From contig HF998314.1 of assembly GCA_000433735.1 (NCBI GenBank), forward strand, positions 16,991-39,030: DNA of 22,040 nucleotides, read 5' to 3'. A program made the translations under genes and the position numbers. Shown here piece after piece: positions 6,794-13,933 of this stretch (position 1 is the stretch's first letter; the number at the start of each line of letters is the position of its first letter). Source of the stretch: Clostridium sp. CAG:167. Lineage in GTDB: Bacteria > Bacillota > Clostridia > Lachnospirales > Lachnospiraceae. Below the pieces are notes generated by a model, which worked only from the letters and a program-made list of their open reading frames with translations, searched no databases and had not been told where the DNA came from.

Positions 6794-8212
6794 TTACAGA
6801 AGTTTATTGGTCTTCATGGCAATAACACGATCCGTCGGATATTTACAGCTCTTGTAATAAGTGGATGAAAACAATGTATATGTGTAAGTTCCATATACAG
6901 CTACTCCTTCTACCATTGGTGGCAGGGTAGTGACTGCTCTGGCTGTATTTTTCTTAATATTTCCCTTGGCGCCTACTGCGCTGTAAGAAGGTATATAGGT
7001 ACGGATCTGTGAAATATAACCACTCTTACTTTTGGCTGTCCGGTAACTTCTTGTAAGCAGCAAAGTTCCATTGGAATTGAAAGTAATTCCCTGGGTTTTG
7101 GCCGGCACAGCCATGGTGTATTTTGCTGACAGAGTTGGCACGGTAGTCTTTCCTACGGTATAACCTACCATAGAAGAGGAAGTCTGTTTGAAACTTCCAA
7201 CCCACAAAGTACCGTTATAATATCCCATATAGGATGCGGTTCCATTTACCTTGTGGACACTGTTATACGCCGCCAGTTCGGTATAAGAACTTCCTCCGTT
7301 TACGGCATCGGTAATAACGGTGTATGGGAAAGATGCCACGCTGGTTCCCTTTGAGATCCAGACATTTTTTCCATCATAGGCAATACCGCCTACTTTGGCC
7401 TTACTTGGCAGTACAATGGTAGTTATATACGATTTGGCTGCGCGGCTCACTACATAAATCACGGAATAATCGGTTTTCTTGTAATCATAAGCTGTGATCA
7501 GGAAATAACTTCCTGCCAGACACATTCCCTGAGGAACCATTGTGGTACTTCCAAATCCTGCCACATTGGTGTTGATCATACCCGGGATGGCAAAACTCTT
7601 GCTATAGTTCATATAACTGCGCATCCTTTTATAAGTCTTGTATGTTTTTGACTTCTGGAATGATGTCTTGGTTGCATATTTTTCTGCCTTCTTAGATGTA
7701 GCTGCTACAGACACCGTTTTTACCAGAACGGAAGAAGATAAACTTCCCTCTACATTCGTTCCGTTCACTGTTTTGTACGGTGCAATGCAGAAATAATATT
7801 CTACACCCTGCTCCAGACTTTTCTTTGTGTAAGTGGTGGTAGTTCCCTGAGTGATGGCAGCCCCCTTCACATAGGCACTTTCAGATGCTTTGCGGTAGTA
7901 AACGTAATAACCGCTGGCACCACTTACAGCGGTCCAGGTCAGACGTACCCGCTTGCTTCCCCCTCTGGCTTTCAGTGTAGTCGCCGGGAGTCTGTAAGCA
8001 TCCAAATCCGGTGTGGCACTTGGTGTCACAGTAGGAAGCGTGGTCGGCACCGGTGTTGTAGTGCTGACCGCACTTCCGCTGCTGATGCTGCCACCGCTGA
8101 CAGCGCCTGTTCCCTCTGCCGCCTTACTTCTTTCAGGTCCCATTCCCATCGCTGCCGAAGCCACCATGGAAAAGGCCAGACATAATGATATGTATTTTTT
8201 CCAATTTTTCAT
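6794..8212 (-). CDS. Secreted protein with one fibronectin type III domain and a propeller-like C-terminal region
   Basis: A 472-residue exported protein of unknown function. Residues 1-32 form a signal peptide (basic start, hydrophobic core, KAA before the mature part). A low-complexity Gly/Ser/Thr/Pro linker (33-70) contains AVSGGSI at 37-43. A fibronectin type III domain spans about 76-166 (VRLTWTAVSGASGYYVYYRK is the typical core strand pair). The remaining 280 residues show repeated beta-strand blocks (for example GGIAYDGKNVWISKG and MGYYNGTLWVGSF) suggestive of a beta-propeller. No catalytic motif or cell-wall anchor is visible. AAGGAAGGTG precedes the ATG. A role at the cell surface, such as binding or display, is only a guess. 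Confidence 0.85.
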   Translation of the reverse strand: MKNWKKYISLCLAFSMVASAAMGMGPERSKAAEGTGAVSGGSISSGSAVSTTTPVPTTLPTVTPSATPDLDAYRLPATTLKARGGSKRVRLTWTAVSGASGYYVYYRKASESAYVKGAAITQGTTTTYTKKSLEQGVEYYFCIAPYKTVNGTNVEGSLSSSVLVKTVSVAATSKKAEKYATKTSFQKSKTYKTYKRMRSYMNYSKSFAIPGMINTNVAGFGSTTMVPQGMCLAGSYFLITAYDYKKTDYSVIYVVSRAAKSYITTIVLPSKAKVGGIAYDGKNVWISKGTSVASFPYTVITDAVNGGSSYTELAAYNSVHKVNGTASYMGYYNGTLWVGSFKQTSSSMVGYTVGKTTVPTLSAKYTMAVPAKTQGITFNSNGTLLLTRSYRTAKSKSGYISQIRTYIPSYSAVGAKGNIKKNTARAVTTLPPMVEGVAVYGTYTYTLFSSTYYKSCKYPTDRVIAMKTNKLL

Positions 8213-8279
8213 TTTTTCACCTTCCTTGTCTTGATGAGGTCATTGTAATATCATTCTTTGTCATCCCTTGGCACTTTTT

Positions 8280-8297
8280 TTGTCAGAAAATTGACAA
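8280..8297. promoter_or_regulatory. Inverted repeat overlapping the methyltransferase -35 box, candidate operator
   Basis: TTGTCA (8280-8285) and TGACAA (8292-8297) form a perfect inverted repeat around six bases. The right half overlaps the -35 hexamer TTGACA (8291-8296), so a bound protein would block the promoter. It resembles a TnrA/GlnR box but is one base too short in the spacer. It also lies upstream of the minus-strand FN3 gene and could serve that gene instead. Confidence 0.4.
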
Positions 8298-8320
8298 GTG
8301 CATTGCCTGCCCCGTATAAT
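8291..8320 (+). promoter_or_regulatory. Consensus sigma-A promoter of the methyltransferase gene
   Basis: TTGACA (8291-8296) and TATAAT (8315-8320) are both perfect hexamers with an 18-base spacer. The transcription start would be near 8327, about 40 bases before the ATG at 8368. Confidence 0.85.
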
Positions 8321-8367
8321 ATGCATTGCCCCTTACAAAGGGGATTTCAATGCAAAGGAGATTTTTC

Positions 8368-8949
8368 ATGGACGACAAAACACTGCATATTCAAACTGAT
8401 TTTATCCAGCAGGATGGCAAAGATACCTTTTATAACCACCGCTACGAACCTACTCCCTATGATGTACTGGACAACCTTTTTTCCGTTTTTGCTCCTGAGC
8501 CGGACAGCTGTCTGGTCGACTACGGCTGCGGACCGGGCCGATTGAATTTTTATGTTGAAAAACGATTCGGTCTTTCCAGTATCGGCGTAGAATACGCCCG
8601 TGAGTTTTACGAAAAAGCCCTGGATAATCTCGCTTCCTATAAAGGAAGAAAGGAACGAATCACCTTCTGCCACTGTAAGGCACAAGATTATATCGTTCCT
8701 TCCTGCGCTGGATATTTTTATTTTTTTAATCCTTTTTCCGTGGAAATATTCCGCCAGGTCATCGGCCGGATCCTGGATTCCTGGGAAGAAAATCCCCGCC
8801 CGCTGACTCTGGTTTTATACTATCCGGAAGATGACGCCATCTTCTATCTGGAGCAGCATACACTGTTTCGTCTGGTGGATGAAATGGCAGCCAGTGATGC
8901 CGTCTGCCATGACCGGAGAGAGCGTTTCTGCCTCTACCACTTAGAGTGA
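8368..8949 (+). CDS. Class I SAM-dependent methyltransferase
   Basis: A 193-residue protein with the Rossmann-type methyltransferase motif I, LVDYGCGPGRLNFY, followed by an acidic residue after strand 2 (IGVEYA) and an FNPF sequence at the motif IV position (YFYFFNPF). It would transfer a methyl group from S-adenosylmethionine; the substrate is not evident. The ATG at 8368 is preceded by AAAGGAG; an in-frame ATG at 8326 coincides with the predicted transcription start, so it is rejected. The gene is single, with its own perfect promoter, and its 3' end overlaps the convergent CMD-cupin gene by nine bases. Confidence 0.87.
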   Translation: MDDKTLHIQTDFIQQDGKDTFYNHRYEPTPYDVLDNLFSVFAPEPDSCLVDYGCGPGRLNFYVEKRFGLSSIGVEYAREFYEKALDNLASYKGRKERITFCHCKAQDYIVPSCAGYFYFFNPFSVEIFRQVIGRILDSWEENPRPLTLVLYYPEDDAIFYLEQHTLFRLVDEMAASDAVCHDRRERFCLYHLE

Positions 8950-9711
8950 AATGGCATTGTATTCTTCATCCGTTACCGGTTCGCACCACTCATTGGAAGT
9001 TTCCTCCCCCGGCACTTCAATAGCCAGATGGCTGAACCAGCTGTCCGGTGCTGCCCCGTGCCAGTGTTTTACTTCAGCCGGTATGTTGATGCAGTCTCCC
9101 GGTTTCATCTCCACCGCTTCTTTTCCTTCTTCCTGATAAATCCCTCTTCCTGCCACGCACACAAGAATCTGTCCGCCACCGCTTTTTGCATGGTGGATGT
9201 GCCAGTTATTGCGGCATCCGGGTTCAAAGGTCACATTATATACACCTACCTGCTCTGTGGATACAGATGCCAGATAACTCTGGCCGATAAAGTATTTTGC
9301 AAATGCTTCGTTTGGCTGTCCGATTGGGAAAGGCATTTCTTTCGCATGGGCTCTCATGGCTTCATCTTCATACGGAAAATCTCCTTCTGCCACCTGCCAT
9401 ACTTCTTTTGCCAGGTTAAAGACAGCCCAGGCTTTGGGCCATCCTGCATAAAATCCAACATGGGTGACGACTGCTGCTATCTCTTTCTGGGAGACACCAT
9501 GATCCTTGGCATTCTGCAAGTGGAATTTCAAAGACGAATCCGTGATTCCCTGTGCCATCAATGCCACAACGGTTATGATACTTCTTGTTTTTACATCTAT
9601 GTCCTGATTATTCCAGTTCTCACCAAAGAGAACATCATCATTAAAATGTGCAAATTCCGGTGCAAATTCCCCTAATGCACTGCGTCCTGCTGTCTGTACA
9701 ATCTTCGCCAT
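8941..9711 (-). CDS. Carboxymuconolactone decarboxylase-like/cupin fusion protein
   Basis: A 256-residue two-domain protein. The N-terminal domain (about 15-110) is CMD/AhpD-like, with the GFYAGWPKAW segment, but it lacks the CxxC of AhpD peroxidases. The C-terminal domain (about 150-235) is a cupin with a probable metal site: H171, H173, Q181 and H216 (WHIHH, GGGQ and KHWHG). Such fusions occur beside flavodoxins and LysR regulators in anaerobes, and a role in detoxifying or redox-modifying small organic molecules is often assumed, without proof here. The ATG at 9711 follows AGGAGG; longer in-frame readings fall inside the flavodoxin gene. It lies 13 bases after the flavodoxin stop, so the two are one transcript. 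Confidence 0.87.
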   Translation of the reverse strand: MAKIVQTAGRSALGEFAPEFAHFNDDVLFGENWNNQDIDVKTRSIITVVALMAQGITDSSLKFHLQNAKDHGVSQKEIAAVVTHVGFYAGWPKAWAVFNLAKEVWQVAEGDFPYEDEAMRAHAKEMPFPIGQPNEAFAKYFIGQSYLASVSTEQVGVYNVTFEPGCRNNWHIHHAKSGGGQILVCVAGRGIYQEEGKEAVEMKPGDCINIPAEVKHWHGAAPDSWFSHLAIEVPGEETSNEWCEPVTDEEYNAISL

Positions 9712-9724
9712 CTTTTCTGACCTC

Positions 9725-10195
9725 CTACCATGTTTTGATCCAGTTTTCAATTTCCGATTTTCCTGCCTGATTCAGTACCTTGCCTTCTATAAAAGTGGCT
9801 CCCGGTGCCGATGGCTCCAGTTCTTTCACGGTGCTGCCGAAACCGCTGCCGCCAGAGGTAGCAAACAGACGAATGGTCTTGCCGGTAAAATCATGTGCTT
9901 CTAAAAAGGTGTTAATGATGGTTGGTGCTACATACCACCAGATTGGGAAGCCCAGCACGATCTCATCATATGGGTCAATATCAAGGCTTTCTCCACCCAG
10001 TTCCGGCCGGATCTTTTTGTCCTTCATCTCTACACTGCTTCTTGACTTCTTGTCCATCCAGTTCAGATCTGCACTGGTATACGCCACTCTCGGTGTGATC
10101 TCATACAGATCTGCTCCTGCTGCTTCTGCCAGTGTCTGGGCAATCTTTTTCGTATTGCCGCTGGCACTGAAAAATGCAACTAATCTCTTACTCAT
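9725..10195 (-). CDS. Flavodoxin
   Basis: A 156-residue flavodoxin with the FMN phosphate loop SASGNTKK (from residue 10) near the N-terminus, the GFPIWWYVAPTIINTF segment typical of this flavodoxin subfamily, and ATSGGSGFGST as the later FMN contact. It carries one or two electrons on FMN in the cytoplasm. The ATG at 10195 was chosen because AAGGAGG stands seven bases upstream; the open frame extends to 10234 without another ribosome site. The predicted promoter at 10233-10238 also fits the shorter start. It is the first gene of a pair with the CMD-cupin gene, which suggests it supplies electrons to, or is induced alongside, that protein. Confidence 0.9.
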   Translation of the reverse strand: MSKRLVAFFSASGNTKKIAQTLAEAAGADLYEITPRVAYTSADLNWMDKKSRSSVEMKDKKIRPELGGESLDIDPYDEIVLGFPIWWYVAPTIINTFLEAHDFTGKTIRLFATSGGSGFGSTVKELEPSAPGATFIEGKVLNQAGKSEIENWIKTW

Positions 10196-10232
10196 AACAA
10201 TTGCCTCCTTATCTTTTTTATCATCTGCTATC

Positions 10233-10264
10233 ATTATAGAGCCAATATATGAATATTACTAATA
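10233..10264 (-). promoter_or_regulatory. Flavodoxin/CMD-cupin promoter with a likely LysR-binding dyad
   Basis: A TATAAT -10 box on the minus strand lies at 10233-10238, without a good -35 hexamer, as expected for an activated promoter. The dyad TATTA-N-TAATA (10254-10264) is centred about 33 bases upstream of the predicted start near 10226, where LysR activators contact DNA next to RNA polymerase. The LysR gene ends 18 bases upstream of the dyad. Confidence 0.5.
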
Positions 10265-10282
10265 CTTATATGGAATACATTT

Positions 10283-11161
10283 TTATGCCTCGAAGGCCTT
10301 GATATTTTGAATCAGCCGTTTTACTGCCACCGAATAGGGAATATTTCTGCGCCATGCTATAATGGTACCTGCCTTGATCTCCGGATACAGTTTTTTCTGC
10401 ACCAGCAGATCGTTGCGCCAGTATCTGGCTGCCCCCTCAATGGAAACTGGATATCCCAGTCCATGGACCGCCAGGATTCCTGCGTTGGTTCCCAGATTGC
10501 TTGTGTACGCAATATTTAATTTCTGAAAATCCTCTCCAAACCAGTTGGCCAGTTCGCTCTGTACTCCCAGCCGCTCCGGCAGGATAAGAGGTTTTCCCAT
10601 GAGATCTTCCTTTGTGATAAACTCCTTTTCCGCCAGCGGGTCCTCCGGCCTCATTCCTGTCACCCACTGGTCACTTTCCCGGATCCTTATATATTCCAGT
10701 TCCTCTGTATTTACCGGCTCCATAAAAAGACCAAGGTCGATGAGCCCCTGGTTCATTTTGGACAGGATGGTATCTGCCGTTCCTGTGTGCAGGGTAATCT
10801 GCACCAGCGGGTACTGTTTCTTATACTGTCCCAGGATTTCTGCCAGTGTTTCCACCGCCACAAATTCGCCGCATCCGATGTGAATAATCCCTTCTATCTC
10901 ACTTTCGTCTGAGTGAAATTCTTCCAAAATCTTATCTTCCAGATCCAAAATCTCCAACGCCCGACGTTTCAGCAAAAGCCCTTCATCCGTCAGAGTAATA
11001 TGTCTGCCGCCCCGGTCAAATAAAACCGTTCCCAGTTCCTCTTCCAGCGCCGCCAGCTGCCTTGAAAGGGTAGGCTGGGTAATGTGAAGCCGGCTGGCCG
11101 CTCTGGTAAAACTCTGTTCTCTGGCAACCGTCAGAAAATACCGCAATACTCTTAATTCCAT
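10283..11161 (-). CDS. LysR-type transcriptional regulator
   Basis: A 292-residue LysR regulator: an N-terminal helix-turn-helix (1-60, with FTRAASRLHITQPTLSRQLA) and a C-terminal substrate-binding-like effector domain. Its ATG shares one base with the stop of the upstream unknown gene (TAATG), so it is translationally coupled. Downstream, in the same direction, lie the flavodoxin and CMD-cupin genes behind a weak-35 promoter with a dyad, making them the most likely targets. The effector is unknown; a redox or aromatic compound would fit the targets, but this is inference. Confidence 0.93.
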   Translation of the reverse strand: MELRVLRYFLTVAREQSFTRAASRLHITQPTLSRQLAALEEELGTVLFDRGGRHITLTDEGLLLKRRALEILDLEDKILEEFHSDESEIEGIIHIGCGEFVAVETLAEILGQYKKQYPLVQITLHTGTADTILSKMNQGLIDLGLFMEPVNTEELEYIRIRESDQWVTGMRPEDPLAEKEFITKEDLMGKPLILPERLGVQSELANWFGEDFQKLNIAYTSNLGTNAGILAVHGLGYPVSIEGAARYWRNDLLVQKKLYPEIKAGTIIAWRRNIPYSVAVKRLIQNIKAFEA

Positions 11162-11649
11162 TATTCATCCACCGGAGAGCAGTATCTCTCCCATCCCGCT
11201 TCCTCTTCCTCATAGACCAGGCAGAGCCAGTAAGTATCCACTTCTTCCGGATCCTCTTCCTTGGGGATGTCAATTCCCAGTTCCAGTCCTTTTCCCTGGG
11301 ATACCTGTGCTTCCACAGTGGTAAATACAGTTCCTCCTGCCACTCTGGCAAGGACAGCGTCCTGGGCCGGCACCGGCACATCCTCATTGGGGATCTCTTC
11401 CTGCAGTACGCCGTTGGCATCATAATATTTCATGCCCTCTTTGACAATCTTTACCAGTTTTGCCTGATGCAGCCACAGGGTGATCTCACCGCAGAACATA
11501 TCCTGGAAACGGCCGTTCTGGGAGTTATCCGCCTTTACCACACCGCCGCTAAACTGCATTTGTATTGTATCTTTTTCTATTTTAAATTCTTTTACCACTG
11601 CCTCGTCAAAGGAAAGCAGTGATAACTCGTTTTTACAATGGAACTTCAT
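11161..11649 (-). CDS. Protein of unknown function, 162 residues
   Basis: I do not recognise this protein. It is acidic, especially at the C-terminus (a Glu-rich stretch EEDPEEVD and then YEEEEAGWE), and appears to be made of short beta strands; no signal peptide, membrane segment or metal motif is visible. The ATG at 11649 follows GAGGAG with a seven-base spacer, so the in-frame ATG at 11664 is not favoured. It lies 11 bases after the membrane protein gene and overlaps the LysR start by one base, so it belongs to the same operon. Its role may be tied to the membrane protein or to the regulator. Confidence 0.7.
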   Translation of the reverse strand: MKFHCKNELSLLSFDEAVVKEFKIEKDTIQMQFSGGVVKADNSQNGRFQDMFCGEITLWLHQAKLVKIVKEGMKYYDANGVLQEEIPNEDVPVPAQDAVLARVAGGTVFTTVEAQVSQGKGLELGIDIPKEEDPEEVDTYWLCLVYEEEEAGWERYCSPVDE

Positions 11650-11660
11650 ACATTTTCTCC

Positions 11661-12287
11661 TCACTTTACTTTTTTGATAAAATTTGCCTCTAAACCTGCC
11701 ACAAAAAGAATGGAGATCACGGCAAACAGTTCATTCATCACTTTTTTTACCAGATTATAGATCACATACAGATCCAGGCCCACTTCCGATGTGTAGCGCA
11801 GGGCATCGGTCAGTTCCAGGCCAAAACTCAACACCAGCATAACGGAGGCAAACAACGCCATAACCTTGGCCCCCATTCCCTGAAAATACAAAAACAACAA
11901 AACTACTGCCACTAATTCAATTCCCCCCAGGATGAAAAAACTGGTGGCTGTATCCGCTCCATAATGAATCGGTATATAGACAAGATTATCCACCGATGCC
12001 AGGATCAGCATAGCATACGCAAGTACCAGGGAACTTCCTCCATTCTGTCCCTGCACCGTCTTATGTACGCCAAAGGCGGCAAACCATGCCGCCAGCAGCA
12101 TAAAGGGGGTAAGGAACAAAAACACGATAACTACCGGTATGGAAACCTGTCCCAGATTCACTTCATTTACAAAGATCATAACCGCCTGTGCCATGGAAAA
12201 TGCTCCCAGAAATAACAATATCCATGAAAGAATCCGCATAGCCGCTTTCACGATCGGATTTTTTATATAATAATTTTCCTGCTGCAT
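11661..12287 (-). CDS. Integral membrane protein of unknown function
   Basis: A 208-residue protein with about six hydrophobic segments (roughly residues 15-40, 50-70, 85-105, 115-135, 140-160 and 185-200), short loops and a basic C-terminus. No family was recognised. The ATG at 12287 has AAGGAGAGG seven bases upstream; a TTG six bases further up would sit against that site and is rejected. It is the first gene of the three-gene operon with the unknown 162-residue protein and the LysR regulator. Confidence 0.75.
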   Translation of the reverse strand: MQQENYYIKNPIVKAAMRILSWILLFLGAFSMAQAVMIFVNEVNLGQVSIPVVIVFLFLTPFMLLAAWFAAFGVHKTVQGQNGGSSLVLAYAMLILASVDNLVYIPIHYGADTATSFFILGGIELVAVVLLFLYFQGMGAKVMALFASVMLVLSFGLELTDALRYTSEVGLDLYVIYNLVKKVMNELFAVISILFVAGLEANFIKKVK

Positions 12288-12324
12288 AGTCAAACCTCTC
12301 CTTATTTACTGAATTTCTCTCTCT

Positions 12325-12353
12325 ATCTTACCATGGAACCCTGACTTCAACAA
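12325..12353 (-). promoter_or_regulatory. Probable sigma-A promoter of the membrane protein/unknown/LysR operon
   Basis: On the minus strand TTGTTG (12348-12353) and TAAGAT (12325-12330) stand 17 bases apart. The start would be near 12318, about 30 bases before the ATG at 12287. Both hexamers depart from consensus by one or two bases. Confidence 0.5.
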
Positions 12354-12449
12354 CTATATTTGAATCATATTTGCCCGGGCATCGGAATATATTAGTAAGT
12401 ATAAAAAGAATCAGGAATGCCTCTGGCTTCCCAAAGGGAGATATTGATT

Positions 12450-13403
12450 ATGTATATAAAAAAAATTTTCTGCTGTATCTGCGTCCTCGCTCTAACCGCC
12501 TGTGGAGTATCATCACCCCCCCAGGCAACACCTTCCCCGTCCCCGGATCCCTCTCCGGAAGCGAAAACTCTGTCTGTGGACAAGCACAGGGACGAGCTTT
12601 CTCTGCTGTATGATCCCAAAGAAGATGTAGTATACTCCGTAAAAAAAGGCTCACACCGTTCTACTCTTTTTTATATTGTAAAACAGGGTGTCCCAGACAG
12701 TTCCCCTGCCTTTCGCATCAAAGCTTCTGCCGGCACTTCCTACCGTACCTTCCAGTTTGATGATAAGGGGACTTTATATGCTGCCGGCGCTCATGGGAAA
12801 AAGCACTGTATCTACCGTTTTTCTTCTCGGAAAAAAGCGAAAAAACTGCCCCTTTCTCCGGCACCTGCCTCCCCTGTGCAGCAGCTCTTATTCTCCGGAG
12901 TCACTATGGCCGTGATTTGCCGGGACCATTCGGTCTCTTTTTATAACCTGATAGAATATCAGCAGCTGGGACAGACTACACTGAAAGGACAAGCCGACTC
13001 TTCTCTTTTGTATGACTGTCATTTTCTCGTCCAGACCTTTCAGTCAAAGAAAAACCTGCTTTTATTTCAGGACATCAACTGGCGCACCGGAGACACGCTT
13101 TTACAGTACCCTCTCCTGACGCCGTCACAAAAAACCGACACCCTTCCTATGTGCCGGCAGAACAATACTCTGTACCTGCTGCGAAACCGGACTCTGTTCG
13201 CCGGGAAGTGCGGAGATACCCAGTTTAACAAAGTTTTTTCCCTGGAACCCTATGTGGAAGACGGATTTACGCCGATACAAATATTAGTAACAAGAGACAA
13301 CCGCCTGCTGGTACAGGGCCGGGAAAAAGATTCTTCCCCTGCAGTCTATGAAACAACCTTACCAGCCCGCCAGGAAGGGCCGGCTTCCAGCCTTTCTTCC
13401 TGA
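12450..13403 (+). CDS. Predicted lipoprotein of unknown function
   Basis: A 317-residue lipoprotein: a basic N-terminus, a hydrophobic core and the lipobox LTAC with the lipidated cysteine at residue 18. A proline-rich spacer (PSPSPDPSPEA) follows, then about 270 residues with repeated strand-rich blocks of the form FDDKGTLYAAG and LVTRDNRLLVQG, suggesting a beta-propeller or similar fold. I do not recognise a family. It would face the outside of the membrane. The ATG at 12450 lies behind AAAGGGAG; the in-frame ATG at 12417 lacks a site. It precedes mscL by 43 bases and may be co-transcribed with it. No convincing promoter was found in the 100 bases upstream. Confidence 0.75.
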   Translation: MYIKKIFCCICVLALTACGVSSPPQATPSPSPDPSPEAKTLSVDKHRDELSLLYDPKEDVVYSVKKGSHRSTLFYIVKQGVPDSSPAFRIKASAGTSYRTFQFDDKGTLYAAGAHGKKHCIYRFSSRKKAKKLPLSPAPASPVQQLLFSGVTMAVICRDHSVSFYNLIEYQQLGQTTLKGQADSSLLYDCHFLVQTFQSKKNLLLFQDINWRTGDTLLQYPLLTPSQKTDTLPMCRQNNTLYLLRNRTLFAGKCGDTQFNKVFSLEPYVEDGFTPIQILVTRDNRLLVQGREKDSSPAVYETTLPARQEGPASSLSS

Positions 13404-13446
13404 AAGTCCTCATTTTGCCACTAAAAAGAGAAAAAGGAGAAGACAC

Positions 13447-13872
13447 ATGAGAAAATTTTTACAGGAATTTAAAGAATTTGCCATGCGGGGCAATGTAATG
13501 GATCTGGCCGTGGGTGTAATCATCGGTGCCGCTTTCCAGACGATTATCAATTCTCTGGTAAATGACATCATCATGCCTTTGATCGGTCTGATCGGGAAAG
13601 TTGATTTTTCCCAGAAAGTCTTTGTCCTCCGGGGCGTAGATATCCGCTACGGTGCCTTTCTCACAGCTATTTTGAATTTCGTGATCATGGCCTTTGCTAT
13701 CTTTCTTTTAGTCAAAGCAATGAACGCCCTTTCCAATCTGGGTCGGAAAAAAGACGAGCCGGAAGTACCTACAACTAAAGTATGTCCATACTGCTGCAGT
13801 GAGATCACTCTCAAAGCCACCCGCTGCCCGCATTGTACTTCCATTCTGGAAGAACCGGAAAACACAAAATAA
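13447..13872 (+). CDS. mscL: Large-conductance mechanosensitive channel MscL with C-terminal zinc ribbon
   Basis: A 141-residue MscL that opens under membrane tension to release solutes after osmotic downshock; it is a pentamer in the cytoplasmic membrane. The N-terminus FKEFAMRGNVMDLAVGVIIG is the family signature; TM1 is about 15-45 and TM2 about 66-92, separated by a short loop (about 20 residues), shorter than in E. coli. The C-terminal tail carries CPYC (113-116) and CPHC (127-130), a zinc ribbon-like pair seen in clostridial MscL proteins and absent from E. coli MscL. The ATG follows AAGGAG. A strong bidirectional terminator follows 15 bases after the stop. Confidence 0.95.
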   Translation: MRKFLQEFKEFAMRGNVMDLAVGVIIGAAFQTIINSLVNDIIMPLIGLIGKVDFSQKVFVLRGVDIRYGAFLTAILNFVIMAFAIFLLVKAMNALSNLGRKKDEPEVPTTKVCPYCCSEITLKATRCPHCTSILEEPENTK

Positions 13873-13887
13873 ATTTCTGGACAAAAA

Positions 13888-13933
13888 AACTACGCTTTGC
13901 AGCGTCCTGCCACAAAGCGTAGTTCTTTTTTAT
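13888..13933. terminator. Bidirectional intrinsic terminator between mscL and the convergent lipoprotein gene
   Basis: AACTACGCTTTG (13888-13899) pairs perfectly with CAAAGCGTAGTT (13913-13924) around a 13-base loop. The plus-strand side is followed by a T-rich tract; the minus-strand side is preceded by seven A residues (13883-13889), which read as a U tract in the other direction. It would end both mscL and the minus-strand gene whose stop is at 13930. Confidence 0.92.

Noticed and set aside
8281..8296. TnrA/GlnR nitrogen-control box
   Set aside because: TGTCA-N6-TGACA has a six-base spacer, while the TnrA/GlnR consensus needs seven; the match is off by one.
9028..9675. A 215-codon open frame on the plus strand
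   Set aside because: It lies wholly antisense to the CMD-cupin gene and shows no motif or ribosome site.
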